From a virus, in IMG/VR virus record IMGVR_UViG_3300044846_002736, positions 1-34,806 of that record: 34,806 bases of DNA; one strand, given 5' to 3'. This document shows, one piece after another, positions 22,789 to 30,945 of the stretch (the stretch's first letter is position 1; each line of letters starts with the position of its first letter). A program made the position numbers and the translations under genes. A model generated the notes under the pieces. It worked only from the letters and a program-made list of their open reading frames with translations. It was not told the DNA's origin and ran no database searches.

Positions 22789-23946
22789 ATGCCTTTAAAT
22801 GTAGATTTAATAAACGCAGGATCAATATTTATCAATGGAAGCCCAATATTGGACTTATATGAAACCGGTTCTGGAAGTTGCTCAACACAAAGAATTGATG
22901 TTTGCAACGAAGCAAATGGGTGTTATTCCGTTGTTAGTGGTGGAAGATGTAATACAGCACAAGCAAGATACTCAACAATCAGTGGTGGAAGATGTAATGA
23001 TGCTGGTGTTATCGGTACTATTAATAGTTGGAACGACTCTTACAGTGGTTCTTTAAACACAGGAGGTCCATTTGGTCCTTATTCCCCAACTAGCGCATCA
23101 ACAATTAGTGGTTATGGCGCTGAGTTTGAATTTTCTTTTAATGGGGGTGGTTCTTACAATGTTGATCGTATTAATGGTGGTTCTGGATATGTGGATGGTG
23201 ATATATTACTTTTTGATGGTAGTATATTTCCTAGTGGAACAACTGGTGTTGATAATGTTACTTTATCAAATATTTATGTTAGTAATTATGGTTATGCAAC
23301 TGTAGGTGGTGGGTGTAGAAATACCGCATCTGGTGAATACTCAACAATTTCTGGTGGATATGAAAACACAACTTCCGGTTATGCATCATTTATTGGTGGT
23401 GGTGCAAATAACACAATGACTACAGCATCATGCTACTCAACTATTGGTGGTGGTGATGATAATACAATTCTTAAAGGTGAAGTATCAACTATTGGTGGTG
23501 GTGAAAATAACACAATAAGTGGATTTTATTCAACAATTAGTGGCGGTTATGATAATAGAATTACAAATTCTTGCGCAACAATTGGTGGTGGTTCTGGTAA
23601 CGTATCAAGTGGCTTTACTTCAACAGTAAGTGGTGGTCGTCAAAACACATCAATTGGTGATTATTCATTTGTTGGTGGTGGACGTTCTAACACATCAAGT
23701 GGTAAATACTCAACCGTAAGTGGTGGTTATAATAACACATCAATAAATGGTTGTTCTGCAATACTTGGCGGTCAATCTAATACAGCACAACACGATAATT
23801 CATTTATTGTTGGTTGTGGAATATTAAGTACTGCGGCAAATACAACACACGTAAACTGTTTGCATTTTAGTAATATACCAACAAGTTCAGCGGGTCTTGC
23901 GCCAGGAACAGTTTGGAGTGATTCTGGAATGTTGTGTATCGTATAA
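22789..23946 (+). CDS. Repeat-rich tail fibre or adhesin 3
   Basis: The 385-residue protein has YadA-head-like repeats (S-x-YSTISGGRCN, then S-G-x-YSTVSGGxxN) in two blocks, about 45-75 and 165-345. Between them lies a module with DRINGGSGYVDGDILLFDG (about 125-143), related in outline to the insert of fibre 2. The N-terminus MPLNVDLINAGSIFING is different from that of fibres 1 and 2, so it may attach elsewhere. The end is short (GTVWSDSGMLCIV), without a large tip domain. Cys residues are unusually frequent in the repeats. Probably a trimeric beta-roll fibre or head decoration. It sits just before the terminase, away from the other fibres. Confidence 0.7.
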   Translation: MPLNVDLINAGSIFINGSPILDLYETGSGSCSTQRIDVCNEANGCYSVVSGGRCNTAQARYSTISGGRCNDAGVIGTINSWNDSYSGSLNTGGPFGPYSPTSASTISGYGAEFEFSFNGGGSYNVDRINGGSGYVDGDILLFDGSIFPSGTTGVDNVTLSNIYVSNYGYATVGGGCRNTASGEYSTISGGYENTTSGYASFIGGGANNTMTTASCYSTIGGGDDNTILKGEVSTIGGGENNTISGFYSTISGGYDNRITNSCATIGGGSGNVSSGFTSTVSGGRQNTSIGDYSFVGGGRSNTSSGKYSTVSGGYNNTSINGCSAILGGQSNTAQHDNSFIVGCGILSTAANTTHVNCLHFSNIPTSSAGLAPGTVWSDSGMLCIV

Positions 23947-23971
23947 ATAAATTAAATAAAAAAAAGTAAAA

Positions 23972-24166
23972 ATGGAAAACGTAGAAAGAAAAGTGTTATT
24001 TAAGTATGACGAACCGATTACAGTAGGTGATCACAAAGTAAAAAAAATAAAACAAACACCAAAAGGTATTAAATTTAAAACTGAAGAAGGACGTGTCCTT
24101 GTTGAAGTTGAAGCTAAAGAAACTTGGACTGAAGAAGAGTTACACGAATTATTAAATAATAAATAA
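23972..24166 (+). CDS. Small charged protein, unknown function
   Basis: The 64-residue protein starts MENVERKVLFKYDEPITVGDHKVKKI and appears to be a small beta-rich domain (strands around VLFKYD, KVKKIKQT, GIKFKTEEGRVLVEVEA) with a short acidic C-terminal helix (TEEELHELLNN). It has no membrane segment or known catalytic motif. It lies 25 bases after the fibre gene, probably on the same transcript, and is closed off by a strong terminator before the terminase gene. It might be a chaperone or a small structural partner of the fibre, but nothing shows this directly. Confidence 0.55.
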   Translation: MENVERKVLFKYDEPITVGDHKVKKIKQTPKGIKFKTEEGRVLVEVEAKETWTEEELHELLNNK

Positions 24167-24186
24167 AAAACAATTCAAAACTATTT

Positions 24187-24220
24187 AAAACCCCCATTTT
24201 AGAAATAATTTGGGGGTTTT
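24187..24220 (+). terminator. Terminator before the terminase gene
   Basis: AAAACCCCCA pairs with TGGGGGTTTT around a 14-nt loop. Confidence 0.8.
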
Positions 24221-24221
24221 G

Positions 24222-24231
24222 ATATTTATAT
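24222..24231 (+). promoter_or_regulatory. ATATTTATAT motif before the terminase gene
   Basis: Lies exactly 12 nt before the ATG at 24244. Confidence 0.5.
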
Positions 24232-24243
24232 AAAAATATCTCT

Positions 24244-26013
24244 ATGAGTTTATCAAAGGAACAAATAATGTTGGAATATGTAAGATGTATGAAAGATACA
24301 TCATACGCATTAAGAACATATCTACAAACATATGATAATACAGCGTCAAAATACGTACCTTTGGAGTTATTTCCAGATCAGGTGTCACTACTTACCGATT
24401 ATGAAGAATATGAAGAAAATATTGCATTAAAGTATCGTCAAGCTGGAGTCACCACTGTAACGGCAGCATGGATATCAAAAAGACTTGTATTTGCAAAAAA
24501 AGAACAGCCAGAAAAAATTCTAATTATCGCAAACAAACTTGATACGTCAATGGAAATGGCAAATAAGATTAGGGTTTTTGTTGATCAATGGCCAAAATGG
24601 GTTGGCGCTACGTTTTCACCAGACAAAAATTCACAAAGACATTATAAATTAACAAATGGTTGTGAAGTAAAAGCTGTTGCAACATCACGAGATGCCTTGA
24701 GGGGTTATACACCAACGGTACTTATATTTGATGAAGCTGCGTTTATTGAGGCTGATGGTGATTTCTGGGCGGCTTGTATGGCATCACTATCTACGGGTGG
24801 TAAAGTAATCGTTGTCTCAACACCAAATGGTTATGATCCAATTTATTATGATGTATATAGTCAATCAATTAAAGGGATCAACGACTTCAAAATCTCTGAA
24901 ATGTTTTGGTGGAAAGACCCAAGATATTCAAAAGACTTATATTTGGTACCAACTGATGATATGGTTGATTATCTACTAAATAAAGATGAAAAAGACCATT
25001 CTAAAAACATCTCATTTGCTGACACAGATCCATACGAAAGAGATTATGAAAAAATAAAAGAATTTTTCACCCAAGGATACAAACCTTGTTCTCCTTGGTA
25101 TGAAAAAATGGTTAAAAAATTAAAATACGATAAACGTAAAATTAACCAAGAGCTTAACTGTGAATTTCTAGGATCTGGTGACAACGTTTTTGACTCAAAA
25201 CAATTAGATTATATAAAAGATAGTACATTACAAGACGCACCAAATAAAATGATGGGTAATTCTTTGTGGATGTGGAAAGAGCCAGAACAAGGGCATAAAT
25301 ACATTATGGGTGTTGACGTTTCCCGTGGAGACAGTGAAGATTTTTCATCTATTCAGATTATTGATTTTAATGAAAGAGAACAAGTATTAGAATATGTTGG
25401 GAAAATTCCCCCAGATGCATTAGCCGAAATTGCTTATAAATGGGGTTTAATGTATAACGCATTTTGTGTTGTTGATATCACCGGTGGTATGGGTATTACA
25501 ACGGTAAGAAAAATGCAAGAATTAGGTTATAAGAATTTATATATTGATGGTGTTGATACAATGAATGTCTGGGCGGTAAATAAAAACACAACAGATAAAA
25601 TACCTGGTATTAACTTTAATAATAAACGTGTGCAAATCATTGCCGCACTTGAGGAATGTGTAAGACATAAATTTAAAATTAAAAGTGTTCGTTTATACAA
25701 TGAAATGAACACATTTGTATACGTAAACGGAAGACCTGATCATCAAAGGGGGCAACACGATGACCTTATTATGGGTATTTCTATGGCTATTTATGTCGGT
25801 GAGTCGGCATTTTCAAAACTTGAAAAGGTAACAGAGAAAACAAAAGTTATGATTGAGTCTTGGACAGTGACAGATAATGACAGTGTCGGAAAACAACTAC
25901 ATTTTGATCCTGTTTTACCTAGTATGCCCGGAATGGTGGATAGATACGGGAGAGAACTTAACAATCCGACTAAAAATGATTATAAAACATATTCTTGGTT
26001 ATTTGGAAAATAA
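24244..26013 (+). CDS. Terminase large subunit (T4 gp17-like)
   Basis: The 589-residue DNA-packaging motor has an N-terminal ATPase and a C-terminal RNase H-like nuclease. The ATPase has KYRQAGVTT (63-71), a Walker A of the deviant kind in which the glycine-lysine is replaced (Gly-Val) and a basic residue lies earlier. It also has Walker B VLIFDEAAF (159-167) with the catalytic Glu and a coupling motif VVSTPNG (190-196). The nuclease has Asp358 in GVDVSRGD, Asp411 in VVDITGG and HDD at 505-507. It cuts concatemeric DNA and pumps it into the prohead through the portal, whose gene follows. Length is near that of T4 gp17 (610). No small terminase subunit gene was recognised. Confidence 0.93.
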   Translation: MSLSKEQIMLEYVRCMKDTSYALRTYLQTYDNTASKYVPLELFPDQVSLLTDYEEYEENIALKYRQAGVTTVTAAWISKRLVFAKKEQPEKILIIANKLDTSMEMANKIRVFVDQWPKWVGATFSPDKNSQRHYKLTNGCEVKAVATSRDALRGYTPTVLIFDEAAFIEADGDFWAACMASLSTGGKVIVVSTPNGYDPIYYDVYSQSIKGINDFKISEMFWWKDPRYSKDLYLVPTDDMVDYLLNKDEKDHSKNISFADTDPYERDYEKIKEFFTQGYKPCSPWYEKMVKKLKYDKRKINQELNCEFLGSGDNVFDSKQLDYIKDSTLQDAPNKMMGNSLWMWKEPEQGHKYIMGVDVSRGDSEDFSSIQIIDFNEREQVLEYVGKIPPDALAEIAYKWGLMYNAFCVVDITGGMGITTVRKMQELGYKNLYIDGVDTMNVWAVNKNTTDKIPGINFNNKRVQIIAALEECVRHKFKIKSVRLYNEMNTFVYVNGRPDHQRGQHDDLIMGISMAIYVGESAFSKLEKVTEKTKVMIESWTVTDNDSVGKQLHFDPVLPSMPGMVDRYGRELNNPTKNDYKTYSWLFGK

Positions 26014-26015
26014 TA

Positions 26016-26025
26016 ATATTTATAA
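26016..26025 (+). promoter_or_regulatory. ATATTTATAA motif before the 84-residue gene
   Basis: Ends 3 nt before the ATG at 26029. Confidence 0.4.
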
Positions 26026-26028
26026 AAA

Positions 26029-26283
26029 ATGGGTTTAGAAAGTAGAAAAAGGTCTGGAAATTATATTGGTGGTTCACGATTAATTGTGACTGGGCAAAAT
26101 ATATATAACGTTAAAAAATTTCAACTAACATTTGATAAAAAAATAATAACAAACGAAAGTACAAAGGAAATAATACCGATTACAACTACTACAACAACGA
26201 TTCTAATAACAACTTGTTATATTGAAACTCAACTTTTTGAAGATATAACAACACAAGGATTTGACAATTTAATCTGGTGTTAA
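26029..26283 (+). CDS. Small protein between terminase and portal
   Basis: The 84-residue protein begins MGLESRKRSGNYIGGSRLIVTG and contains a Thr/Ile-rich stretch (IPITTTTTTILITTC, about 49-63), which could be an exposed beta strand or a linker. It ends in ...NLIWC. It has no recognisable domain. It sits between the terminase and portal genes, where T4 has tail sheath and tube genes (gp18, gp19); this protein is far too small to be either. It may be a minor virion component. The start is directly after a late-type motif. The function is unknown. Confidence 0.5.
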   Translation: MGLESRKRSGNYIGGSRLIVTGQNIYNVKKFQLTFDKKIITNESTKEIIPITTTTTTILITTCYIETQLFEDITTQGFDNLIWC

Positions 26284-26288
26284 TGAAA

Positions 26289-26298
26289 GTATTTATAA
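26289..26298 (+). promoter_or_regulatory. GTATTTATAA motif before the portal gene
   Basis: One mismatch to the late-type motif, 27 nt before the ATG at 26326; a second weaker copy (ACATTTATAA) is at 26315-26324. Confidence 0.4.
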
Positions 26299-26325
26299 AG
26301 ATATAAAAATATATACATTTATAAT

Positions 26326-28155
26326 ATGATAGAAAATAATAAAGATCTTACAATATTCCAAAGGTTATCCCAAACTTTTGGTCCAAATGGTTTATTACAA
26401 CAAGACATACCAACTTATAAATTTGACAAAAAAGAGTTATTAAGAACAACAGACAAAAAAGAATATGAGACGGAAAAACTCCAAGCTCAACAAACCTTTT
26501 ATCTGGCAAATCAATGGACAAAAATTGAGAATAATCTTTATACTCAAGCCATTTATTATGAACCAACAAGGTTGGCCGCATTTTATGACTACGAATCAAT
26601 GGAGTTTACACCAGAAATCTCAACAGCTCTTGACATTTATGCCGAAGAATCTACAACACCAAATGAAGATGGTTACATCTTGCAAGTTTACTCTGAATCA
26701 AAAAGAATTAAGGCAATTCTTGTTGAGTTATTTAATAATGTTTTAGATATAAACATAAACTTACAAATGTGGATTAGAAACACTTGTAAGTATGGTGATA
26801 ATTTTGTATACCTAAAACTAGACCCAGAAAAAGGTATTATAGGTTGTATGCAATTACCTAACATAGAGATAGAAAGGTTAGAACGTGGTATGGTTGTTAG
26901 ATCTGTAAACGCTGAAGTTGACCCAAAACAAAAAGGTTTAAGATTCCATTGGAAAACAAAAGATATGGAATTTAACAGTTGGGAGGTTGCTCACTTTAGA
27001 TTATTAGGTGATGATAGAAAACTTCCTTATGGTACATCAATGTTAGAAAAAGCTAGACGTATTTGGAAACAGTTAATGTTATCAGAAGACGCAATGTTGA
27101 TATATAGAACGTCAAGAGCGCCAGAAAGAAGGGTGTTTAAGGTATTTGTTGGAAATATGGACGATAAAGACGTTGAGGCTTATGTACAACGTGTTGCAAA
27201 TAAATTTAAACGTGATCAAGTTGTTGATAAAAACACTGGAAATGTGGATTTACGTTTTAATCAAATGGCTGTTGATCAAGATTATTTTATACCGGTTAGA
27301 GATCCAGCGGCTGCGATGCCAATTGATACATTGCCTGGTGCGCAAAATTTATCTGAAATTGCCGATATAGAATATATCCAGAAAAAACTTGTAACGGCAC
27401 TTCGTGTACCAAAAGCTTATTTAGGGTTTGAAGAAGTTGTTGGTGATGGTAAAAACCTATCATTACAAGATATTCGTTTTGCAAGAACAATTAATAAAAT
27501 CCAAAAGGCAATTATTGCCGAATTAAATAAAATTGCAATCGTTCATTTATTTTTATTAGGTTTTGAAGATGAGTTACAAAATTTTACACTAGGTCTTACA
27601 AATCCATCTAAACAAGCCGATTTATTAATGGTTGATGTTTGGAAAGAAAAAGTATTATTATATAAAGATCTTGTTACACCAATTGCAGAAACTTTAGCTC
27701 CTACGTCAGCAACTTGGGCTAAAAAACACATTTTTGGGTTTTCAGATGAAGATATTAAACTTGACATTCAACAACAACGACTTGAAAGAGCGGTATCGGC
27801 TGAACTTACAAATACACCAACAGTTATTACACATACTGGTTTATTTGATAATGTGGATAGACTTTATAAAACAATAACCGGTACAACTGAAACAGTTGAA
27901 GGTGGTGAATCACTTCCTGGAGGACCACCACCACCACCGGCTATGGGTGGAGGGTTAGGGTCGCTATCGTCACCACCACCACCCCCTGGAGGAGAACCGG
28001 GTGGTTTACCAACACTACCAGAAAACAAAGAAAATAATTTAAAAATTCTTTTAGAAAGTGACGATATTTTGGGTGATAAGTATTTTGATTTATCAAAAGC
28101 AAAAAATTCTTTGGGTACAATGGAAGATGCGTTAAGCAAATTGTTAAAAGACTAA
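26326..28155 (+). CDS. Portal protein (T4 gp20-like)
   Basis: The 609-residue protein matches T4-type portal proteins in layout. An N-terminal part includes YDYESMEFTPEISTALDIYAEES (about 88-110), a wing region has FVYLKLDPEKGIIG, and a stem/clip region ends in DGKNLSLQDIRFARTINKIQKAIIAELNKIA (about 372-402), the most conserved gp20 segment. Twelve copies form the ring at one vertex of the head through which DNA enters, docked by the terminase encoded upstream. It is longer than T4 gp20 (524) because of a Gly/Pro-rich C-terminal tail (about 525-570, many PPPPP and GGG runs), likely disordered, perhaps lying inside the head. Confidence 0.88.
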   Translation: MIENNKDLTIFQRLSQTFGPNGLLQQDIPTYKFDKKELLRTTDKKEYETEKLQAQQTFYLANQWTKIENNLYTQAIYYEPTRLAAFYDYESMEFTPEISTALDIYAEESTTPNEDGYILQVYSESKRIKAILVELFNNVLDININLQMWIRNTCKYGDNFVYLKLDPEKGIIGCMQLPNIEIERLERGMVVRSVNAEVDPKQKGLRFHWKTKDMEFNSWEVAHFRLLGDDRKLPYGTSMLEKARRIWKQLMLSEDAMLIYRTSRAPERRVFKVFVGNMDDKDVEAYVQRVANKFKRDQVVDKNTGNVDLRFNQMAVDQDYFIPVRDPAAAMPIDTLPGAQNLSEIADIEYIQKKLVTALRVPKAYLGFEEVVGDGKNLSLQDIRFARTINKIQKAIIAELNKIAIVHLFLLGFEDELQNFTLGLTNPSKQADLLMVDVWKEKVLLYKDLVTPIAETLAPTSATWAKKHIFGFSDEDIKLDIQQQRLERAVSAELTNTPTVITHTGLFDNVDRLYKTITGTTETVEGGESLPGGPPPPPAMGGGLGSLSSPPPPPGGEPGGLPTLPENKENNLKILLESDDILGDKYFDLSKAKNSLGTMEDALSKLLKD

Positions 28156-28164
28156 TATTTATAA
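28155..28164 (+). promoter_or_regulatory. ATATTTATAA motif before the 239-residue gene
   Basis: Exactly 12 nt before the ATG at 28177; its first base is the last base of the portal stop codon. Confidence 0.5.
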
Positions 28165-28176
28165 TAAAAACATATT

Positions 28177-28896
28177 ATGGAATTTGGATTATTAAAAACA
28201 AAAATAGAAGAATCTTTAAATAACTCTTTTAATAGAAAAACACTTAAAAAAGATATCTTTGTCTTTAATGAGTTAGTATTGGAAAATAAAGACGTGGCAA
28301 GACTATATTTTTTATATGATGAATTGTCATCAAATAAGGGTCTTAATGAAAGTTTAGCAACAGAGTTCATAAATGAATCTGTTAAAATGTATAACCAAAT
28401 TTCAAAAAATATCTCAAAAACAAATTTAAAAGAGATTCAAATGTGGGTCGGTCATTTAAAATGTGAGAACAAATATAAACATATTGATAATCTTTTTTCT
28501 AAAGACGTTTCTTCATTAGAAGATAAGTTAAAAAGTAAGTCTTTTGTTGCAGAATCGTTAAATAAACCAAAACTGGTTTATGATGGTCCTAATGTTAAGT
28601 TACCATTAGATAAAGTGGTAAATGCCGCCAACAAAACTGTTAATGAATATCTATCAAAACTTGACGAAAGTGAAAAAAAAGATTTATTAAAAGTTTTAAA
28701 AGAAAAAGATTCAAAACTTGAAATTGAATTTGATGTTTTAAAAGAAAGTGTTGTTTCTAGACTATCAAATTTGAAAAAAGAAGAAACTGACAATGAGGTT
28801 TTAAACACAATTAACGAAACAATAATTAAAGTTGATGAGGAAACTTTTAGTAGGGATGGTTACTTGAAATTAAAACGACTAAACAACAATATTTAA
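28177..28896 (+). CDS. Helical protein between portal and protease, possible prohead-core protein
   Basis: The 239-residue protein is rich in Lys, Glu, Asn and Leu, with predicted long helices and almost no Cys, Trp or Gly. It starts MEFGLLKTKIEESLNNSFNRK and includes KLDESEKKDLLKVLKEKDSK (about 161-180). In T4 the genes between portal (gp20) and protease (gp21) encode the small prohead core proteins gp67 and gp68. By position and helical composition, this may be a counterpart, though it is larger and I see no direct sequence match. It overlaps the convergent bS21 gene by four bases. Confidence 0.55.
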   Translation: MEFGLLKTKIEESLNNSFNRKTLKKDIFVFNELVLENKDVARLYFLYDELSSNKGLNESLATEFINESVKMYNQISKNISKTNLKEIQMWVGHLKCENKYKHIDNLFSKDVSSLEDKLKSKSFVAESLNKPKLVYDGPNVKLPLDKVVNAANKTVNEYLSKLDESEKKDLLKVLKEKDSKLEIEFDVLKESVVSRLSNLKKEETDNEVLNTINETIIKVDEETFSRDGYLKLKRLNNNI

Positions 28897-29078
28897 GAGT
28901 TGTTCTGTAACCTTTGACGGTAAATCGCTTTATTTTTTATTTGTCTTTTTAACACAGATTTTTTGGTGTATTCTTTTCTATCGTTTAGGTGACTATTTTG
29001 TCTAGTCCTTATAACCTTACTTTTTAATTCCTTGAGAGCCCTTTCAATGTCACCTTTCTTTACGTTTACTATTAGCAT
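28893..29078 (-). CDS. rpsU: Phage-encoded ribosomal protein bS21
   Basis: The 61-residue product reads as a complete bS21. The start MLIVNVKKGDIERALKELKSK matches the V-x-V-K-x-G-(x)-I-x-x-A-L-(K/R)-x-x-K pattern of Bacteroidota S21, followed by a basic helix with RKEYTKKSVLKRQIKNKAIYRQRL (about 34-57), the usual (K/R)-x-(F/Y)-x-K-P-S-x-x-(K/R)-R part. bS21 sits on the 30S platform near the 3' end of 16S rRNA. In Bacteroidota it takes part in hiding the anti-Shine-Dalgarno sequence. A phage copy could exchange with the host protein and steer ribosomes to phage messages. It is the only minus-strand gene inside the head block, so it is under separate control. No SD is seen before it. Confidence 0.85.
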   Translation of the reverse strand: MLIVNVKKGDIERALKELKSKVIRTRQNSHLNDRKEYTKKSVLKRQIKNKAIYRQRLQNNS

Positions 29079-29158
29079 ATTAATTTTTAATTATATTGAT
29101 ATATATACTAATTTTATGTAAATTTTTAAAAAATAAACATATGTAGTATGAAAAATAT

Positions 29159-29626
29159 ATGAAAAAAGGTAAAACTGAAAAGTTAATTGGTTTTAAAACC
29201 AGCAAAGTTCACTATGGAACGGTAGATTCTAAAAATTTTAAATCACTTTATTTAAACATTCAAACTTGGGTAGAACCAAAAAAAGATTCTGAAAATTGGA
29301 CAAGGGTTGTTTCAAACGTATCAAGAGCAATTAAACATTCTATTTATAATAGACTAGATCAAAACTTATTTAATCAAAATTTTATTGTTGATTTAGATTT
29401 AAGAACCAGTGGTATTCAAGTAAAAAAGAAATCGTTTATGAATCTAGAAATCACATTATTCTTAAACGATGAAATTGATTTTAAATCACTAATATTAAAA
29501 AAAGAATTAAAAAAATTAACAAAAGATATATATTCCGATGTATTGATTAATCACGAATATTTTAAGTTTTATCTTACAAAACAAGGAAATTCAAAACCAC
29601 AAAAAATAAAAACCGAAAATATTTAG
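29159..29626 (+). CDS. Unknown protein before the prohead protease
   Basis: The 155-residue protein starts MKKGKTEKLIGFKTSKVHYGTVDSK and is rich in Lys, Leu, Asp and Asn. Predicted beta strands (SLYLNIQTWVEP, NFIVDLDLRTSGIQV, MNLEITLFLN) alternate with helices. No motif of known function is visible. It ends in a TAG codon, evidence that TAG is a normal stop in this genome, and lies just before the protease gene. Position suggests a role in head assembly, but the sequence itself does not show one. Confidence 0.55.
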   Translation: MKKGKTEKLIGFKTSKVHYGTVDSKNFKSLYLNIQTWVEPKKDSENWTRVVSNVSRAIKHSIYNRLDQNLFNQNFIVDLDLRTSGIQVKKKSFMNLEITLFLNDEIDFKSLILKKELKKLTKDIYSDVLINHEYFKFYLTKQGNSKPQKIKTENI

Positions 29627-29635
29627 TATTTATAA
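29626..29635 (+). promoter_or_regulatory. GTATTTATAA motif before the protease gene
   Basis: Exactly 12 nt before the ATG at 29648; one mismatch to the motif, and its first base is the last base of the upstream TAG stop. Confidence 0.45.
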
Positions 29636-29647
29636 TAAAAATTAAAT

Positions 29648-30373
29648 ATGAAAATTTTAGGACCAAACGATACCGGTAAAGGAATTCTTGTTGAGTATGA
29701 CGCAGGATATATAAATCCAAACTCAATGAATAACCATTTTATAATGGAATCTAAAAGTTTTATGGATCATTCAAAACCGTTTGAATTTTATGCTGTATTA
29801 CAAAAATACAACACACCAAATAGGAACGGTAGGGTTTATCCAGAAAAGATATTAAAAAGAGAAGCGGAAAATTATAAAAAGTTAATTGAAAAGGGGACAT
29901 CTCTTTCGGAGCTTAATCACCCAGAATCTTCACTTATTGATCTTGATCGTGTTTCACATATGATAACAGAAGTTTGGTGGGATGGCCCAGTATTATTAGG
30001 TAAATTAAAATTATTAACATCACCAGGTTTTCACGAAAGAGGTATTGTATCAACAAAAGGTGATATGGCGGCAAACTACTTACGTCAAGGTGTAACATTA
30101 GGTATATCTTCTCGTGGTGTTGGATCCTTAAAAAAGGTTGGTGAACAAAATGAAGTACAAGATGATTTTGAATTAATCTGTTTTGACCTTGTGTCTTCTC
30201 CGTCAACACCGGGTGCATATTTGTTCCTAGATAAAGATGATAGAACTAAATATGAAGAAAATTTAGATGAGGAAAAAAGAATGAATATAGAAAGAGCTAC
30301 CGGTATGGAATCCTCCGCAGTTGATAAAACAAAAAAATTAATGGATAAATTGTCAACATTTCTTGATAAATAA
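29648..30373 (+). CDS. Prohead protease (T4 gp21-like)
   Basis: The 241-residue serine protease has the family marks: NRNGRVYP (58-65), a catalytic His91 in SELNHP, and the nucleophile in GISSRG (152-157, Ser154 or Ser155). DFELICFDLVSSPSTPGA follows (about 174-191). It cleaves scaffold and capsid proteins after (I/L)-x-E sites during head maturation and then degrades itself. In this window a matching site is visible in the major capsid protein (LINE-A, residues 57-61), and similar ones in other leaders. Length is close to T4 gp21 (212). The next gene begins three bases after the stop codon. Confidence 0.9.
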   Translation: MKILGPNDTGKGILVEYDAGYINPNSMNNHFIMESKSFMDHSKPFEFYAVLQKYNTPNRNGRVYPEKILKREAENYKKLIEKGTSLSELNHPESSLIDLDRVSHMITEVWWDGPVLLGKLKLLTSPGFHERGIVSTKGDMAANYLRQGVTLGISSRGVGSLKKVGEQNEVQDDFELICFDLVSSPSTPGAYLFLDKDDRTKYEENLDEEKRMNIERATGMESSAVDKTKKLMDKLSTFLDK

Positions 30374-30376
30374 AAT

Positions 30377-30913
30377 ATGAAATTACAAGAACAAATATTA
30401 AGAATCCAGTCAATGATGGGTGTAATAAATGAAAAACTTGAGGATATACAAGGACAACCACTTTATCATAGAACATCAACAAGTAATGGTTTATTGATTA
30501 TGGAATCTAACACATTAAAAGGTGTTGAACCAAGGTCTGCTCAAAAAGCATACGACAAACAGTTAAAATTGTTGGGAAAAAATAAATATATCTCATTTAC
30601 AAGAAATAAAAATTGGTATCCAGAAAACATTAATGATTTGGGTGCTGGTAGTTATGGTTCAATCGGTGATTTAGATATGACTTTTGTTATTGATAAGGAA
30701 AAATTAAAAACAAAATATATTGTTGAGCCTTTTGATTTTAACGGTTTACCTATAAAAAATTTACAATCTGGAAAAGATGAAAAAAACTTTGAGTACGAAG
30801 AACGAGTACTTGCTGATGAAATATACCCATTACACAAATACCTTATTGATATAATCTATACTGGTAATGATTCTGAAATTCAAAATGTTATTGATAATTA
30901 TTTAAAAAAGTAA
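30377..30913 (+). CDS. ADP-ribosyltransferase-like protein with capsid-type leader
   Basis: The 178-residue protein begins with a short helix MKLQEQILRIQSMMGVINE (1-19) ending in an (I/L)-x-E site, like other leaders here. The remaining part has the order of motifs expected for an ADP-ribosyltransferase: LYHRTS (29-34) for NAD binding, ISFTRNKNW (72-80) in the place of the second strand, and YEERVLADEIYPL (140-152) with Glu141/Glu142 as the candidate catalytic acid, close to the end. It lies directly after the prohead protease gene. T4 packages such an enzyme (Alt) in its head and injects it. The assignment is from pattern only and is tentative. Confidence 0.45.
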   Translation: MKLQEQILRIQSMMGVINEKLEDIQGQPLYHRTSTSNGLLIMESNTLKGVEPRSAQKAYDKQLKLLGKNKYISFTRNKNWYPENINDLGAGSYGSIGDLDMTFVIDKEKLKTKYIVEPFDFNGLPIKNLQSGKDEKNFEYEERVLADEIYPLHKYLIDIIYTGNDSEIQNVIDNYLKK

Positions 30914-30923
30914 TTTTATCAAC

Positions 30924-30933
30924 ATATTTATAT
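30924..30933 (+). promoter_or_regulatory. ATATTTATAT motif before the frameshifted gene
   Basis: Exactly 12 nt before the ATG at 30946. Confidence 0.45.
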
Positions 30934-30945
30934 TAAAATGTTGAT

